Origin: JBBDRJ01 sp963766295
GTDB taxonomy: Bacteria; Actinomycetota; JAICYB01
Reading direction: 5' to 3'
Assembly (NCBI GenBank): GCA_963766295.1
Contig: CAVXYW010000001.1
Coordinates: forward strand, 620,001 to 684,000
Length of the DNA stretch: 64,000 nucleotides
The translations under genes and the position numbers were made by a program. The notes under the pieces are model-generated. The model saw only the letters and a list, made by a program, of their open reading frames with translations. It was not told the DNA's origin and made no database searches. Positions 1-7,164 of the stretch are shown piece by piece (the first letter of the stretch is position 1; each line of letters starts with the position of its first letter).

Positions 1-481
1 TGTGTCCGTCGGAGCGAATGATCACTCCCGATCCAGTGCCGGCAACTTGAACGTTTCCGAGGATCGTTGCGCTGTCGGCCGCCACGTTGATGTTGACAAC
101 CCACGGACGTGCACGCGATGCGATGTCGACGACGCCGGAAACGGTGTCGTTGTCACCGTCGGCGCTTTGCACGACGCGCCTTTCGACGGCCGGATCGTCA
201 TCGGCAAGTCTTGCGACCGGGTATGCGACGGCGGCCGCAACTATCGCGCCGACGATCGCTCCGATCAGTCCGGCCCGCAGCGTTCCGGAGTTCTTGGGCG
301 AGCGGTCCACCGGCTTTGACGTCCGGCCCTCGAAGGTTTGCTCGACCCACTCACCGGTGCGTGGATCCCAAACCGGGCCGGCGTCGCCGGTGTCGACGGG
401 CAGCTCCTCAGTCGACGCTCGCGGCGTAGTCCGCCAGTCGTCGCCCAGCTGCTCGGTCACGTCGTCGTCGCGCGAACTCAT
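1..481 (-). CDS. HtrA/DegP-like trypsin family (S1C) serine protease, N-terminal part
   Basis: The reading frame opens at an ATG at 479-481 behind a purine-rich AGAAGGA site and runs off the left edge, giving 160 residues. Residues 1-65 are acidic and cytoplasmic. Residues about 67-91 form one membrane helix. A trypsin-like fold starts near residue 115 with VVDIASRARPWVVNI and then VAGTGSGVIIRSDG, the strand that precedes the catalytic histidine in HtrA proteases. The catalytic triad and any PDZ domain lie outside the window. The layout (cytoplasmic tail, one helix, extracytoplasmic protease) is that of actinobacterial PepD/HtrA envelope quality-control proteases. It is transcribed divergently from an ECF sigma gene, a pairing that suggests an envelope-stress theme. 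Confidence 0.85.
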   Translation of the reverse strand, partial: MSSRDDDVTEQLGDDWRTTPRASTEELPVDTGDAGPVWDPRTGEWVEQTFEGRTSKPVDRSPKNSGTLRAGLIGAIVGAIVAAAVAYPVARLADDDPAVERRVVQSADGDNDTVSGVVDIASRARPWVVNINVAADSATILGNVQVAGTGSGVIIRSDGH

Positions 482-569
482 GGCCAGCGTCCTTCTGAGA
501 TGTCGGAGTACGCCTACCTCGAAACCGTACAACGCCACAGGAGGTGCGGGAGTTGGCCGATCAAGGTTT

Positions 570-588
570 TAGGAACTTCCTAGGAACC
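570..588. promoter_or_regulatory. GGAAC direct repeat and palindrome between protease and ECF sigma genes
   Basis: TAGGAAC occurs at 570-576 and again at 581-587, 11 bp apart (one helical turn). Between them lies the perfect palindrome TTCCTAGGAA (577-586). GGAAC is the usual -35 core of ECF sigma promoters, so this may be an autoregulated promoter or an operator. I see no convincing matching -10 element, so the role is a guess. Confidence 0.35.
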
Positions 589-607
589 ACGGATACTACA
601 AAGCGCT

Positions 608-1195
608 GTGCCGCCACCTATCGAAGTGCCATCACCGGAAGCAGACGAGCTTGTAGCCGCAGCGATCAAAGGCGATACGGGCGCATTCGCTTCTCTGTTT
701 ACGATCACCTTCCCATCCGTTTACCGGTACCTGTATGGGCGCTGTGGCGACGTGTCGCTCGCAGAGGATCTCGCGCAGGACACTTTCCTTCGTGCCTTGC
801 GCGCAGTGAGGACGTCCTTCAAAGGCAAGTCGGGTGAGTTCCTCGCGTGGACGATCAGGATCGCCCGCAACCGCTTTCTGGACCACGTCAAATCCGGAAG
901 GGTTCGCTGGGAAGTAGTGGTCGAAGAAACGCCAGTGATCTTCGACAAGTCCAACCCGGAAGCCGAAGCGTTGGCCAGCGTGGAGGGCGCGGATCTAAAG
1001 AAAGCCCTATCGCGTCTGACGGGCGATCAACAGGAGATCCTCTACCTCCGTTTCTTCCAGGGATTGCAGATAGCCGAGGTCGCCGCGGCTACCAGCCGCA
1101 CGGAAGGGGCGGTCAAGGCCATGCAGTTCCGGGCCTTGCGCGCGCTGGCCAGGGTTTTGCGAACCGAAGGGTTCGAACTGGGAGGTGGGGAGTGA
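608..1195 (+). CDS. ECF-type RNA polymerase sigma-70 factor
   Basis: A 195-residue two-domain sigma factor. Region 2 spans roughly residues 25-95 and includes AEDLAQDTFLRALRA, the -10 recognition and core-binding helix. Region 4 spans about 130-185 (LSRLTGDQQEILYLRF, then a helix-turn-helix ending in EGAVKAMQFRALRALARVL). Length and lack of regions 1 and 3 fit ECF factors. The start is a GTG; no ATG precedes the conserved part. No classical zinc anti-sigma gene follows. The DUF5667 membrane protein two genes downstream is the common partner of this sigma type and may be the regulator. The target regulon cannot be read from the window. Confidence 0.93.
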   Translation: MPPPIEVPSPEADELVAAAIKGDTGAFASLFTITFPSVYRYLYGRCGDVSLAEDLAQDTFLRALRAVRTSFKGKSGEFLAWTIRIARNRFLDHVKSGRVRWEVVVEETPVIFDKSNPEAEALASVEGADLKKALSRLTGDQQEILYLRFFQGLQIAEVAAATSRTEGAVKAMQFRALRALARVLRTEGFELGGGE

Positions 1196-1306
1196 GGTTG
1201 CCCGAACCTGGTGACCGTCTAGCTCGTTCCCAGTACAGTGGGGCGGTCCTCCACGGGACTGCGATGTGCGCAGTGTGGACGTCCGGGGGTATCCAAAGGA
1301 CATTCG

Positions 1307-2137
1307 ATGAGCGATCCGGAAAAACCAGCGCGGGGTCGTCCGGCTTCGAGAAGGCCGAACGGCAACGGCAAGGACTCGAAGGCCGCGCCGGCCAAGCCGG
1401 TCAAACCGCTGCCCGCCTGGCGTCAGAAGCTGTATCGGGTCCCGGTACTCGGGACGATCGCTTACGTCGTCTGGCCACCGCGAACGTCGGCCAGCGTCGT
1501 TCGTCGCTCGTTCTCGGCCGCTCTCGCGATCGTGGCCATCCTCGGGATCGGCATGGCCGCCTACCCATGGGCCGGCGAGAGCTATCCCTTCTTCTATCGG
1601 GTACCGGTCGAGAAGCTCATCGAGTGGTCGAACTTCCTGAGCGACATGCAGACCAACCGTCTGCAAGACAAGCTCGCTGCGGAGTTCGATTCGCTGGACT
1701 CGCTCAGTCGCGGAGAAGGCAAACCGCTCACCCGTATCCAGATCCCGGCCATCGATGTGACGACGATCGTCGTCAACGGAACGTCGCCGTCGGCTCTCAA
1801 GGCTGGCGCCGGCCACTACCCGAGCACACCGCTTCCCGGAGCCAAGGGGAACATGGCCATCGCCGGTCACCGGACGACCTTCGGCCGTCCCTTCAACAAG
1901 ATCGACCGGCTGAAGGTGGGCAACCGGATAGTCCTGACCACACCGGTGGCCCGCTACACGTACCGAGTCTCCCGAGCGCCTTTCATCACGCATCCGTACG
2001 ACTGGTCTGTCGTCTCCAAGACCGACGACGCCGTGCTAACGCTGACGACCTGCCATCCCAAGGGCAGCGCCAGGCAGCGGTTGATCGTGCGGGCCGAGCT
2101 CACAAAGACCGAGGCGCGGCCCGGCCCGGCCGCCTAA
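1307..2137 (+). CDS. Class E sortase
   Basis: A cysteine transpeptidase that anchors secreted proteins to the cell wall. The chosen ATG gives 276 residues and has an AAAGGA site 6 nt upstream; the frame is open further upstream without a better start. A basic, proline-rich cytoplasmic tail is followed by a membrane helix near residues 65-85 (FSAALAIVAILGIGMAAY). The catalytic set is visible: His188 in AIAGHRTTFGRPF, Cys249 in LTLTTCHPK and Arg258 in GSARQRLIVRAEL. TLTTCHP is typical of actinobacterial class E enzymes. It sits between the sigma factor and the DUF5667 gene. I found no clear LPXTG or LAXTG substrate nearby, so substrates are presumably encoded elsewhere. Confidence 0.93.
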   Translation: MSDPEKPARGRPASRRPNGNGKDSKAAPAKPVKPLPAWRQKLYRVPVLGTIAYVVWPPRTSASVVRRSFSAALAIVAILGIGMAAYPWAGESYPFFYRVPVEKLIEWSNFLSDMQTNRLQDKLAAEFDSLDSLSRGEGKPLTRIQIPAIDVTTIVVNGTSPSALKAGAGHYPSTPLPGAKGNMAIAGHRTTFGRPFNKIDRLKVGNRIVLTTPVARYTYRVSRAPFITHPYDWSVVSKTDDAVLTLTTCHPKGSARQRLIVRAELTKTEARPGPAA

Positions 2138-2213
2138 GGATCTCCCTCAAGCCCCTTTCCGAGGGGTACCTCGAGGGCCCCTCGATCGTTGAGTCAAGTG
2201 GGAAGGAACCCAC

Positions 2214-3398
2214 ATGATTTCGCGCATCCGTGAATACCGCCGTGCACGGGCCCTCCAGGGGGCCTTGGACGCCTATGAGCGCCTGGTTGTGCAGGGCTTT
2301 GACGAGGCGGAGGCGAGGGCGACGATCGCGGATCAGGCCAGGCTTGATGGGACGGACTCCGCGATCTTCGCCCTGGCCGCCCGCCTCCAGGTGTCCGCGG
2401 CGCAGATGCCCGAGCCCAGCCCGAAGTCGGTCGAGGCCTTCGCCCGCCGCCTTAGGGCCGAGCCGGTGCCCGAGCGGCCGAGTCCTTGGGGCAGAGCGCT
2501 TGCGCAGCTTGCGATGCCCAGGCCACGCTTCCAATTCGCGCCGATGGCCGCCGCAGCGGCCGTCGCGGTCTTCGCCGTTCTGTTGATCCCGGGACTGAAA
2601 AGCCTTCCCGGCGACACCTTGTACGGGTTGAAGACGGCGTCCGAGAGCACGCGGGTTTTCATCTCCAGCGGTACCTCCGAGGCGCGTGTTCGGATCGGGC
2701 TGGCCGAAGAGCGTTTAGAGGAGGTCGACGGTCTGCTCGAGCGCGCCACGAACCAGCAAGCGTTCGGCGGTGCCGGAACCTACGCCGCGGCAGCCGGAGC
2801 CATCTACGACCCCGAGCTCGTGAAGCTGGTGGGTGAGACGCTTTTTCGGGCCGGTCAGCAGATCGTGGCTGCAGCTCAGATCTTGATCGCTACCCCGACC
2901 GCCACGGCGACGGACCTGGCCCAGTTGGTAGCCGTTTCTCGTCAGGGTCAGCAGGTGGCCGAAACCGCGGCCGTTCAGCTGCCGACGGTGGAGCCGCCCG
3001 CACGAAACACGGCCACGACCTTGGCTCGCGTCGAGGCGCAGGCCGAAGCCGTCCGAAAACTGGGCACACCGGCGACGACTCCGGGTCCGTGCCCAACCGT
3101 CACTCCGGCTCCGGTCCCGACAACGACTCCGGTACAGTCGCCTACGCCGACGCCGTCGCTTGACTCGACCCCGGCACCCATACCGACGGCCAGCCCGACG
3201 CCTGCGCCGTGCGTATCGCCCACGCCGTCAGCCACTCCCACGCCGGTCCCCGCCGCGCCGCCCGAAGGCACGCCGGCTCCGCCCGTGGAATCTCAGGCGC
3301 CGTTCGCCGAGGGCGAGCCCTCCGAGGACGGGAACCCGGACGACCAGGCCAGCGTTCAGAGTGCAGATCAGGGATCCGCGGTCATCCCCGCGGGTTGA
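2214..3398 (+). CDS. DUF5667-type single-pass membrane protein with Pro/Thr-rich stalk
   Basis: A 394-residue protein starting at an ATG 8 nt after GGAAGG. The N-terminal 100 residues are helical and probably cytoplasmic. A membrane helix follows (about 103-127), then the LPGDTLYGLKTASES signature of DUF5667, an extracytoplasmic helical domain often encoded next to ECF sigma genes. From about residue 285 the chain becomes a wall-spanning linker of repeated PTP, TPTP and TPAP units, then an acidic tail. By position and architecture it could act as an anti-sigma or sensor for the upstream sigma factor. That role is inference; no zinc anti-sigma motif is visible. Confidence 0.75.
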   Translation: MISRIREYRRARALQGALDAYERLVVQGFDEAEARATIADQARLDGTDSAIFALAARLQVSAAQMPEPSPKSVEAFARRLRAEPVPERPSPWGRALAQLAMPRPRFQFAPMAAAAAVAVFAVLLIPGLKSLPGDTLYGLKTASESTRVFISSGTSEARVRIGLAEERLEEVDGLLERATNQQAFGGAGTYAAAAGAIYDPELVKLVGETLFRAGQQIVAAAQILIATPTATATDLAQLVAVSRQGQQVAETAAVQLPTVEPPARNTATTLARVEAQAEAVRKLGTPATTPGPCPTVTPAPVPTTTPVQSPTPTPSLDSTPAPIPTASPTPAPCVSPTPSATPTPVPAAPPEGTPAPPVESQAPFAEGEPSEDGNPDDQASVQSADQGSAVIPAG

Positions 3399-3467
3399 GC
3401 TTCCTCGTGAGAGACTTTCCAGCTGCATGAGCGACCTTCGGCCCCCACGGGCAAAACCGAATAACGC

Positions 3468-4577
3468 ATGAAGCGCCTGGTTCGAGCTCTGGCCGTAGCC
3501 GGCGTGGTCGCCGCATCCTCCTATTTCGGGTCGCCGGTCGACGCCAACCACGGCATCGCGTTCGTCGATTGCTCCGCCGAGCCGACTCCTGCTCCGACTC
3601 CATCAGACCTACCGCCACCCCCGAGTGCGCTGCCTACGCCGACCCCAACGCCCAAGCCGACTCCGACGCCCGTCCCGCAAGATTGCACACCTGCTGAAGG
3701 AGAGAAGATCGTCGGCGTTCGAGACGTGCGCTTCGGTGTGAACGCCGCAGGACACAACGTTGACTACGTTCGCCTTTCGATCCTTGCCGATGAAGGAGCA
3801 GTCAAGAGCGCGAACGGTGGAAATCCGGTTTTTGAGCCGACGCCCCAGGACGAAAACATTCAGCTGTACGACTACTCCTGGGACTCGGTTAAGACGACGC
3901 CACTCAACGGGAAATACAAACTGCACGTGGCCGTAGGCGCCAGGCCGACTGTTGGCGCGGGCCACGAGTCGACAGAGGATCGGACGAATCTCCGCGTCGA
4001 CAATCCGCCCTTGGCCGTCGCTGCACCCACCATCGTCGCTACTACTACGGCCACCAACACGATCAAGTGGAACAAGGCCAAGGAAGCCGACGTTCAGTCG
4101 TACACCGTGTACCGCGCGCAAACCAAGGATGCGAAAGCTGCCCCTTCTGCTGACAAGCTCAAGCCGATCGCAGTTGCGACGACCACCGAATATCGCGACA
4201 CCAAAGTTGGTGAAGGTGTGTTCTGGTACGCGATACGAGTGACGCGTCGAAGTGTTGTCACCCCCGAAGAGGGCATCAGCTCGCCGCTGAGCAAGATCTC
4301 GTCTGCCGCAACGGTGAAGGCGGCGCCGACGGCAGGCCCCGGTTCTACGCGCCGGACGATTCCGTACCGTCAGTTGTCGACGGTGCGCGGCAGCGGCCGT
4401 CCGCCACCCGTTCCCGACGCGCCCTACTCGGCCTATCTGCCTTACGACGATGCTCCGGAGAGTGGTTCGACCGAAGTAGAGGAACCCGGAGAGGACCCCC
4501 GCGGTCCGGTACTTCCCGTCGCCGTGGGTGCGTTCTTAGTTTCATCGGCGCTCGCACTGGGGCGCATGCCGTACTAG
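3468..4577 (+). CDS. Secreted fibronectin type III-like protein with Pro/Thr linker and C-terminal anchor
   Basis: A 369-residue envelope protein of unknown function. An N-terminal signal peptide (about residues 1-26) is followed by a PTPTPTP linker (about 38-70) like that of the preceding gene. Next come a beta-rich region and a fibronectin type III-like domain (roughly 185-285, with IKWNKAKEADVQSYTVYRA and the closing strand WYAIRVT). The tail is proline-rich and acidic and ends in a membrane helix (GPVLPVAVGAFLVSSALALG). The terminal helix has no LPXTG motif before it and almost no basic tail, so it is probably not a sortase substrate despite the sortase gene 1.3 kb upstream. Confidence 0.7.
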   Translation: MKRLVRALAVAGVVAASSYFGSPVDANHGIAFVDCSAEPTPAPTPSDLPPPPSALPTPTPTPKPTPTPVPQDCTPAEGEKIVGVRDVRFGVNAAGHNVDYVRLSILADEGAVKSANGGNPVFEPTPQDENIQLYDYSWDSVKTTPLNGKYKLHVAVGARPTVGAGHESTEDRTNLRVDNPPLAVAAPTIVATTTATNTIKWNKAKEADVQSYTVYRAQTKDAKAAPSADKLKPIAVATTTEYRDTKVGEGVFWYAIRVTRRSVVTPEEGISSPLSKISSAATVKAAPTAGPGSTRRTIPYRQLSTVRGSGRPPPVPDAPYSAYLPYDDAPESGSTEVEEPGEDPRGPVLPVAVGAFLVSSALALGRMPY

Positions 4578-4615
4578 CGTCCGACTCTTGCGACGCCGAA
4601 GCGTAGCGTAGGCGC

Positions 4616-5455
4616 GTGGACGAATCGTTCGCGCAAACCATCGCCGAATACTGGTCCGGTAGTGGAGGACTGGTTCCGCGCGGACCGCGAAGCCTTCTTG
4701 CCGTCGTTCCCGTCACGCTCGCGGAAGTGGAACGTAGAACGGGGGCCCGTCCTTCTTATGGTTCGGACTACTGGCGTTTAGAAGTCAGCGGACGATTCCT
4801 GCGATCGGGTGGTCTCGTCTATCCGGGTGGGGTCCCCTATCCCGACGAGTTGCGCAGTCGCACCGCGGTGATCGCCAACGAGGTTTGGCTTTACGTCGAC
4901 GATGACGGCGATGTGCTCGGCACCTATTGGTGGCCCGACGCGTTGCGACGTCCCATCGCCGCGCAACCCCGTGCGGACTTCGACGACGATCAGATCGTCC
5001 ATCCATCCGATGCGAAGAAGCGCTTCCGGTTCGTGTTGAAGTGCCCGACCCTGCCGGCTTGGGAGCCGACGGTCACCGTTTGCGTTTCCGATCAGGAAGC
5101 GGTCGTGCTTTGCGCAAAGGGTGGTGTTTTCCCGGAGCCCTTGAACGAGATGGTGGTCTTCGCCAAAGGCGGCCTGGGTGTGCGGCAACGCTTGGAGGTT
5201 CGTCCGGATCTGGATTCGTTCCTCGAAACGAATTCGCCACCCTTCCGTCCGATGCGCATCGGTTCGGCGCAAGGAGTCGGACGCGACGTGGGCCGCGCCC
5301 TCGGCCCTCAGACGTGGCCGTGGCCGTCTGAGCTTCGATGGTGGGACATGGGGGTTTCCTACGAGATGAAGTCCTTCCTTCCGCTGGCCGCGCTACAGGA
5401 GGTTGGGGCCTCGGTCACCGACTGGGATCCGGACTCCGTAGTAACGAATCCGTAG
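4616..5455 (+). CDS. Hypothetical protein, Trp/Tyr-rich, soluble
   Basis: I do not recognise this 279-residue protein. It starts at a GTG 38 nt after the preceding gene, without a strong ribosome site. There is no signal peptide or membrane helix. Composition is rich in Trp, Tyr, Pro and Gly, with clustered motifs such as YGSDYWRLEVSGRF, NEVWLYVDDDGDVLGTYWWP and WPWPSELRWWDMG, suggesting a compact beta-rich domain. The codon pattern looks like that of its neighbours and the long conserved-looking frame argues for a real gene. A lipoprotein gene follows 23 nt downstream, so the two may be co-transcribed. Confidence 0.6.
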   Translation: MDESFAQTIAEYWSGSGGLVPRGPRSLLAVVPVTLAEVERRTGARPSYGSDYWRLEVSGRFLRSGGLVYPGGVPYPDELRSRTAVIANEVWLYVDDDGDVLGTYWWPDALRRPIAAQPRADFDDDQIVHPSDAKKRFRFVLKCPTLPAWEPTVTVCVSDQEAVVLCAKGGVFPEPLNEMVVFAKGGLGVRQRLEVRPDLDSFLETNSPPFRPMRIGSAQGVGRDVGRALGPQTWPWPSELRWWDMGVSYEMKSFLPLAALQEVGASVTDWDPDSVVTNP

Positions 5456-5478
5456 CGGCGCGTCAGTATGCATGTGTG

Positions 5479-6669
5479 ATGCGGCGAGTGGTCGCTCTGC
5501 TTGGAGCGCTGATGTTCTTGGTTCTGGCTGCCTGCTCCGGGGCGGGGGGCGAAGAGCGAGTCGTGCGCGTCGACTTCAAGCACGACGAGTTCGCGAGCCA
5601 CTACTGGCGATACTTCCCAACCACCGTGTACGCACAGCCCGGCGATACCGTCGTTTTCCGCCAGGAGTGGACGGGCGAGCCGCACACCGTGTCGTTCGGA
5701 TCCGCGCTCGACGATCTCTCTAAAGACCTCCAAGAGCTCGAGGAGGAGTTTTCGACCAGACCCGACACTCCCGAGGAGGAAGCAGCCGGGTTCCAGCGCT
5801 ACAAAGAGCTGACGGAAGGGCTCGTCCTCGATCCCTACCTCGATGCGAACGCGCCGACTACAGCCAAGCCTTGTTATCTGGAGACCGGCAGTCCCGAGCG
5901 TTACCGTGACGCGACCTGTCCGCAGCGCGAGCAGCCTTTGTTCGACGGAAAGCAGTCCTTCTACTCGAGCGGCTTCATCGCGCCTTTGGGTCCGGAGGGC
6001 AACGTGTTCCGCGTGCCGCTGTCGGATGAGATCGACCCCGGGACGTACAGCTTCTATTGCGTCATCCATTTCCAATCGATGCAGGGCAGTCTCATCGTTG
6101 CCGAGCCCGGCGAAGAGATTCCGACCAACCGCGAGCAGAGCCGGACCGCGCTGGATCAGATCGAGGCGCTGGCTACGCCTTTGCGCGAAGCATTCGAGGA
6201 CATGAAGGCCGGCCGCGCCGAGACGGACGGGGAGCCGATACGCGGCGCTATCGCGGGATACCACGCCGGCGATGAGTTCACCGTCGCGGTCGACGAGTTC
6301 GTGCCGAACAAGATCTCGGCTCGCGTGAACGAGCCGGTCAGCTGGACGGTGATCGGCGCACACACGATCTCTTTGGACGTACCGAGGTTCGTTCCCGTCT
6401 ATCAGGTGAGCGACGACGGCACTGTTGAGCGAAATCCCGTGGTCGATAAGGCTGCCGGCGGTTCGCCCGATCCGCCGCCGCCCGACTTCTCGTCCGGACC
6501 TATCGATATCGACGGAGGCACGTGGGACGGTGACGGATTCTTCTCGTCTGGACTTTTGGCGGGCGAGCCGACCTCGACGTACACGGTGCGCGTCTCGAAG
6601 GCAGGTGAGTATCGCTTCGCGTGTCTCGTCCACCCCGACATGGTCGGGACGCTCGAGGTGACGGGCTGA
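5479..6669 (+). CDS. Lipoprotein with two tandem cupredoxin (blue-copper) domains
   Basis: The ATG at 5479 gives 396 residues beginning with a lipoprotein signal (MFLVLAAC, lipidated Cys19). Two cupredoxin domains follow. Each shows a full type 1 copper ligand set: His in GEPHTVSFG with Cys/His/Met in YSFYCVIHFQSMQG, and His in IGAHTISLD with Cys/His/Met in YRFACLVHPDMVG. A charged helical insert of roughly 100 residues lies inside domain 1, and another helical linker separates the domains. It is predicted to sit on the outer face of the membrane as an electron carrier or copper-handling protein. No oxidase or nitrite reductase gene is adjacent, so the partner is unknown. An earlier in-frame start exists but would bury the signal peptide. 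Confidence 0.85.
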   Translation: MRRVVALLGALMFLVLAACSGAGGEERVVRVDFKHDEFASHYWRYFPTTVYAQPGDTVVFRQEWTGEPHTVSFGSALDDLSKDLQELEEEFSTRPDTPEEEAAGFQRYKELTEGLVLDPYLDANAPTTAKPCYLETGSPERYRDATCPQREQPLFDGKQSFYSSGFIAPLGPEGNVFRVPLSDEIDPGTYSFYCVIHFQSMQGSLIVAEPGEEIPTNREQSRTALDQIEALATPLREAFEDMKAGRAETDGEPIRGAIAGYHAGDEFTVAVDEFVPNKISARVNEPVSWTVIGAHTISLDVPRFVPVYQVSDDGTVERNPVVDKAAGGSPDPPPPDFSSGPIDIDGGTWDGDGFFSSGLLAGEPTSTYTVRVSKAGEYRFACLVHPDMVGTLEVTG

Positions 6670-6675
6670 CCTGCG

Positions 6676-7164
6676 TCAGCGTTTGACGGCGGCCATCGCC
6701 TTTTGGATGGCGTCCGCCGGCGAAGTGACGCGTTGGATCGGTATGTCTAGATCGCCGCGCGCGAGCTCCCACGTCTCGTAGCCGATCACCGGGACGCCGA
6801 GACGAAGCGCGAAAGCGATCTCGGAGAGTGTTCCGAATTCGCCGCCGATCGCGATCAGTGCGTCGCAAGCGTTGACGATCACGGTGTTGCGCGTTTCGCC
6901 CAGGCCGGTTGCTATCGCGACGGTGTTGTATTCGTTTCCGTCCTGCGGATTGTTCGACGGAAGGACGCCGATGGCCGTTCCGCCTTCGCTGGTGGCGCCC
7001 CGCGCCGCCGCTTCCATGACGCCGCCGAGGCCGCCGGTGATGAGGACGGCTCCGGCCTGCGCGATCAGTCGTCCGACTTCTTCGGCCGCGGCGAGCGCGT
7101 CGTCATCGGCTGTTGAACCGCCGCAAACGGCGATGTAGGTGGGCTCGGAACGAGTCGCAGTCAT
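6676..7164 (-). CDS. TIGR00725/LOG-fold protein (Rossmann nucleotide-binding)
   Basis: A 162-residue single-domain protein with the LOG/SLOG Rossmann fold: YIAVCGGST at the N-terminus, the phosphate-binding loop ITGGLGGVMEAAARGA, and GGEFGTLSEIAFAL, the GGxGTxxE-like motif shared with cytokinin-activating phosphoribohydrolases and DprA-like proteins. The substrate is not evident; it is shorter than true LOG enzymes. Its ATG lies in an ATGA overlap with the stop of the upstream helicase gene (7161-7164), so the two are probably translationally coupled. That suggests a nucleotide-sensing or nucleic-acid-linked role, but this is inference. It ends 6 nt from the convergent cupredoxin gene. Confidence 0.82.
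   Translation of the reverse strand: MTATRSEPTYIAVCGGSTADDDALAAAEEVGRLIAQAGAVLITGGLGGVMEAAARGATSEGGTAIGVLPSNNPQDGNEYNTVAIATGLGETRNTVIVNACDALIAIGGEFGTLSEIAFALRLGVPVIGYETWELARGDLDIPIQRVTSPADAIQKAMAAVKR

Noticed and set aside
847..2217. A 456-codon open frame on the plus strand overlapping the sigma factor and the sortase
   Set aside because: Its translation is rich in Arg, Gly and Ser without motifs and lies out of frame with two clearly conserved proteins. It is a high-GC shadow frame.
3060..3300. Tandem CCGACxCC-like repeats as a satellite or CRISPR-like array
   Set aside because: They encode a Pro/Thr-rich stalk in frame; unit lengths vary and there are no spacers. No CRISPR array was seen in the window.
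4500..4577. C-terminal helix of the FN3 protein as a sortase sorting signal
   Set aside because: No LPXTG or LAXTG motif precedes the helix and the tail lacks the basic cluster.
5359..6633. A 424-codon antisense frame opposite the cupredoxin lipoprotein
   Set aside because: The plus-strand frame has a lipobox and two full copper ligand sets; the antisense frame has none.
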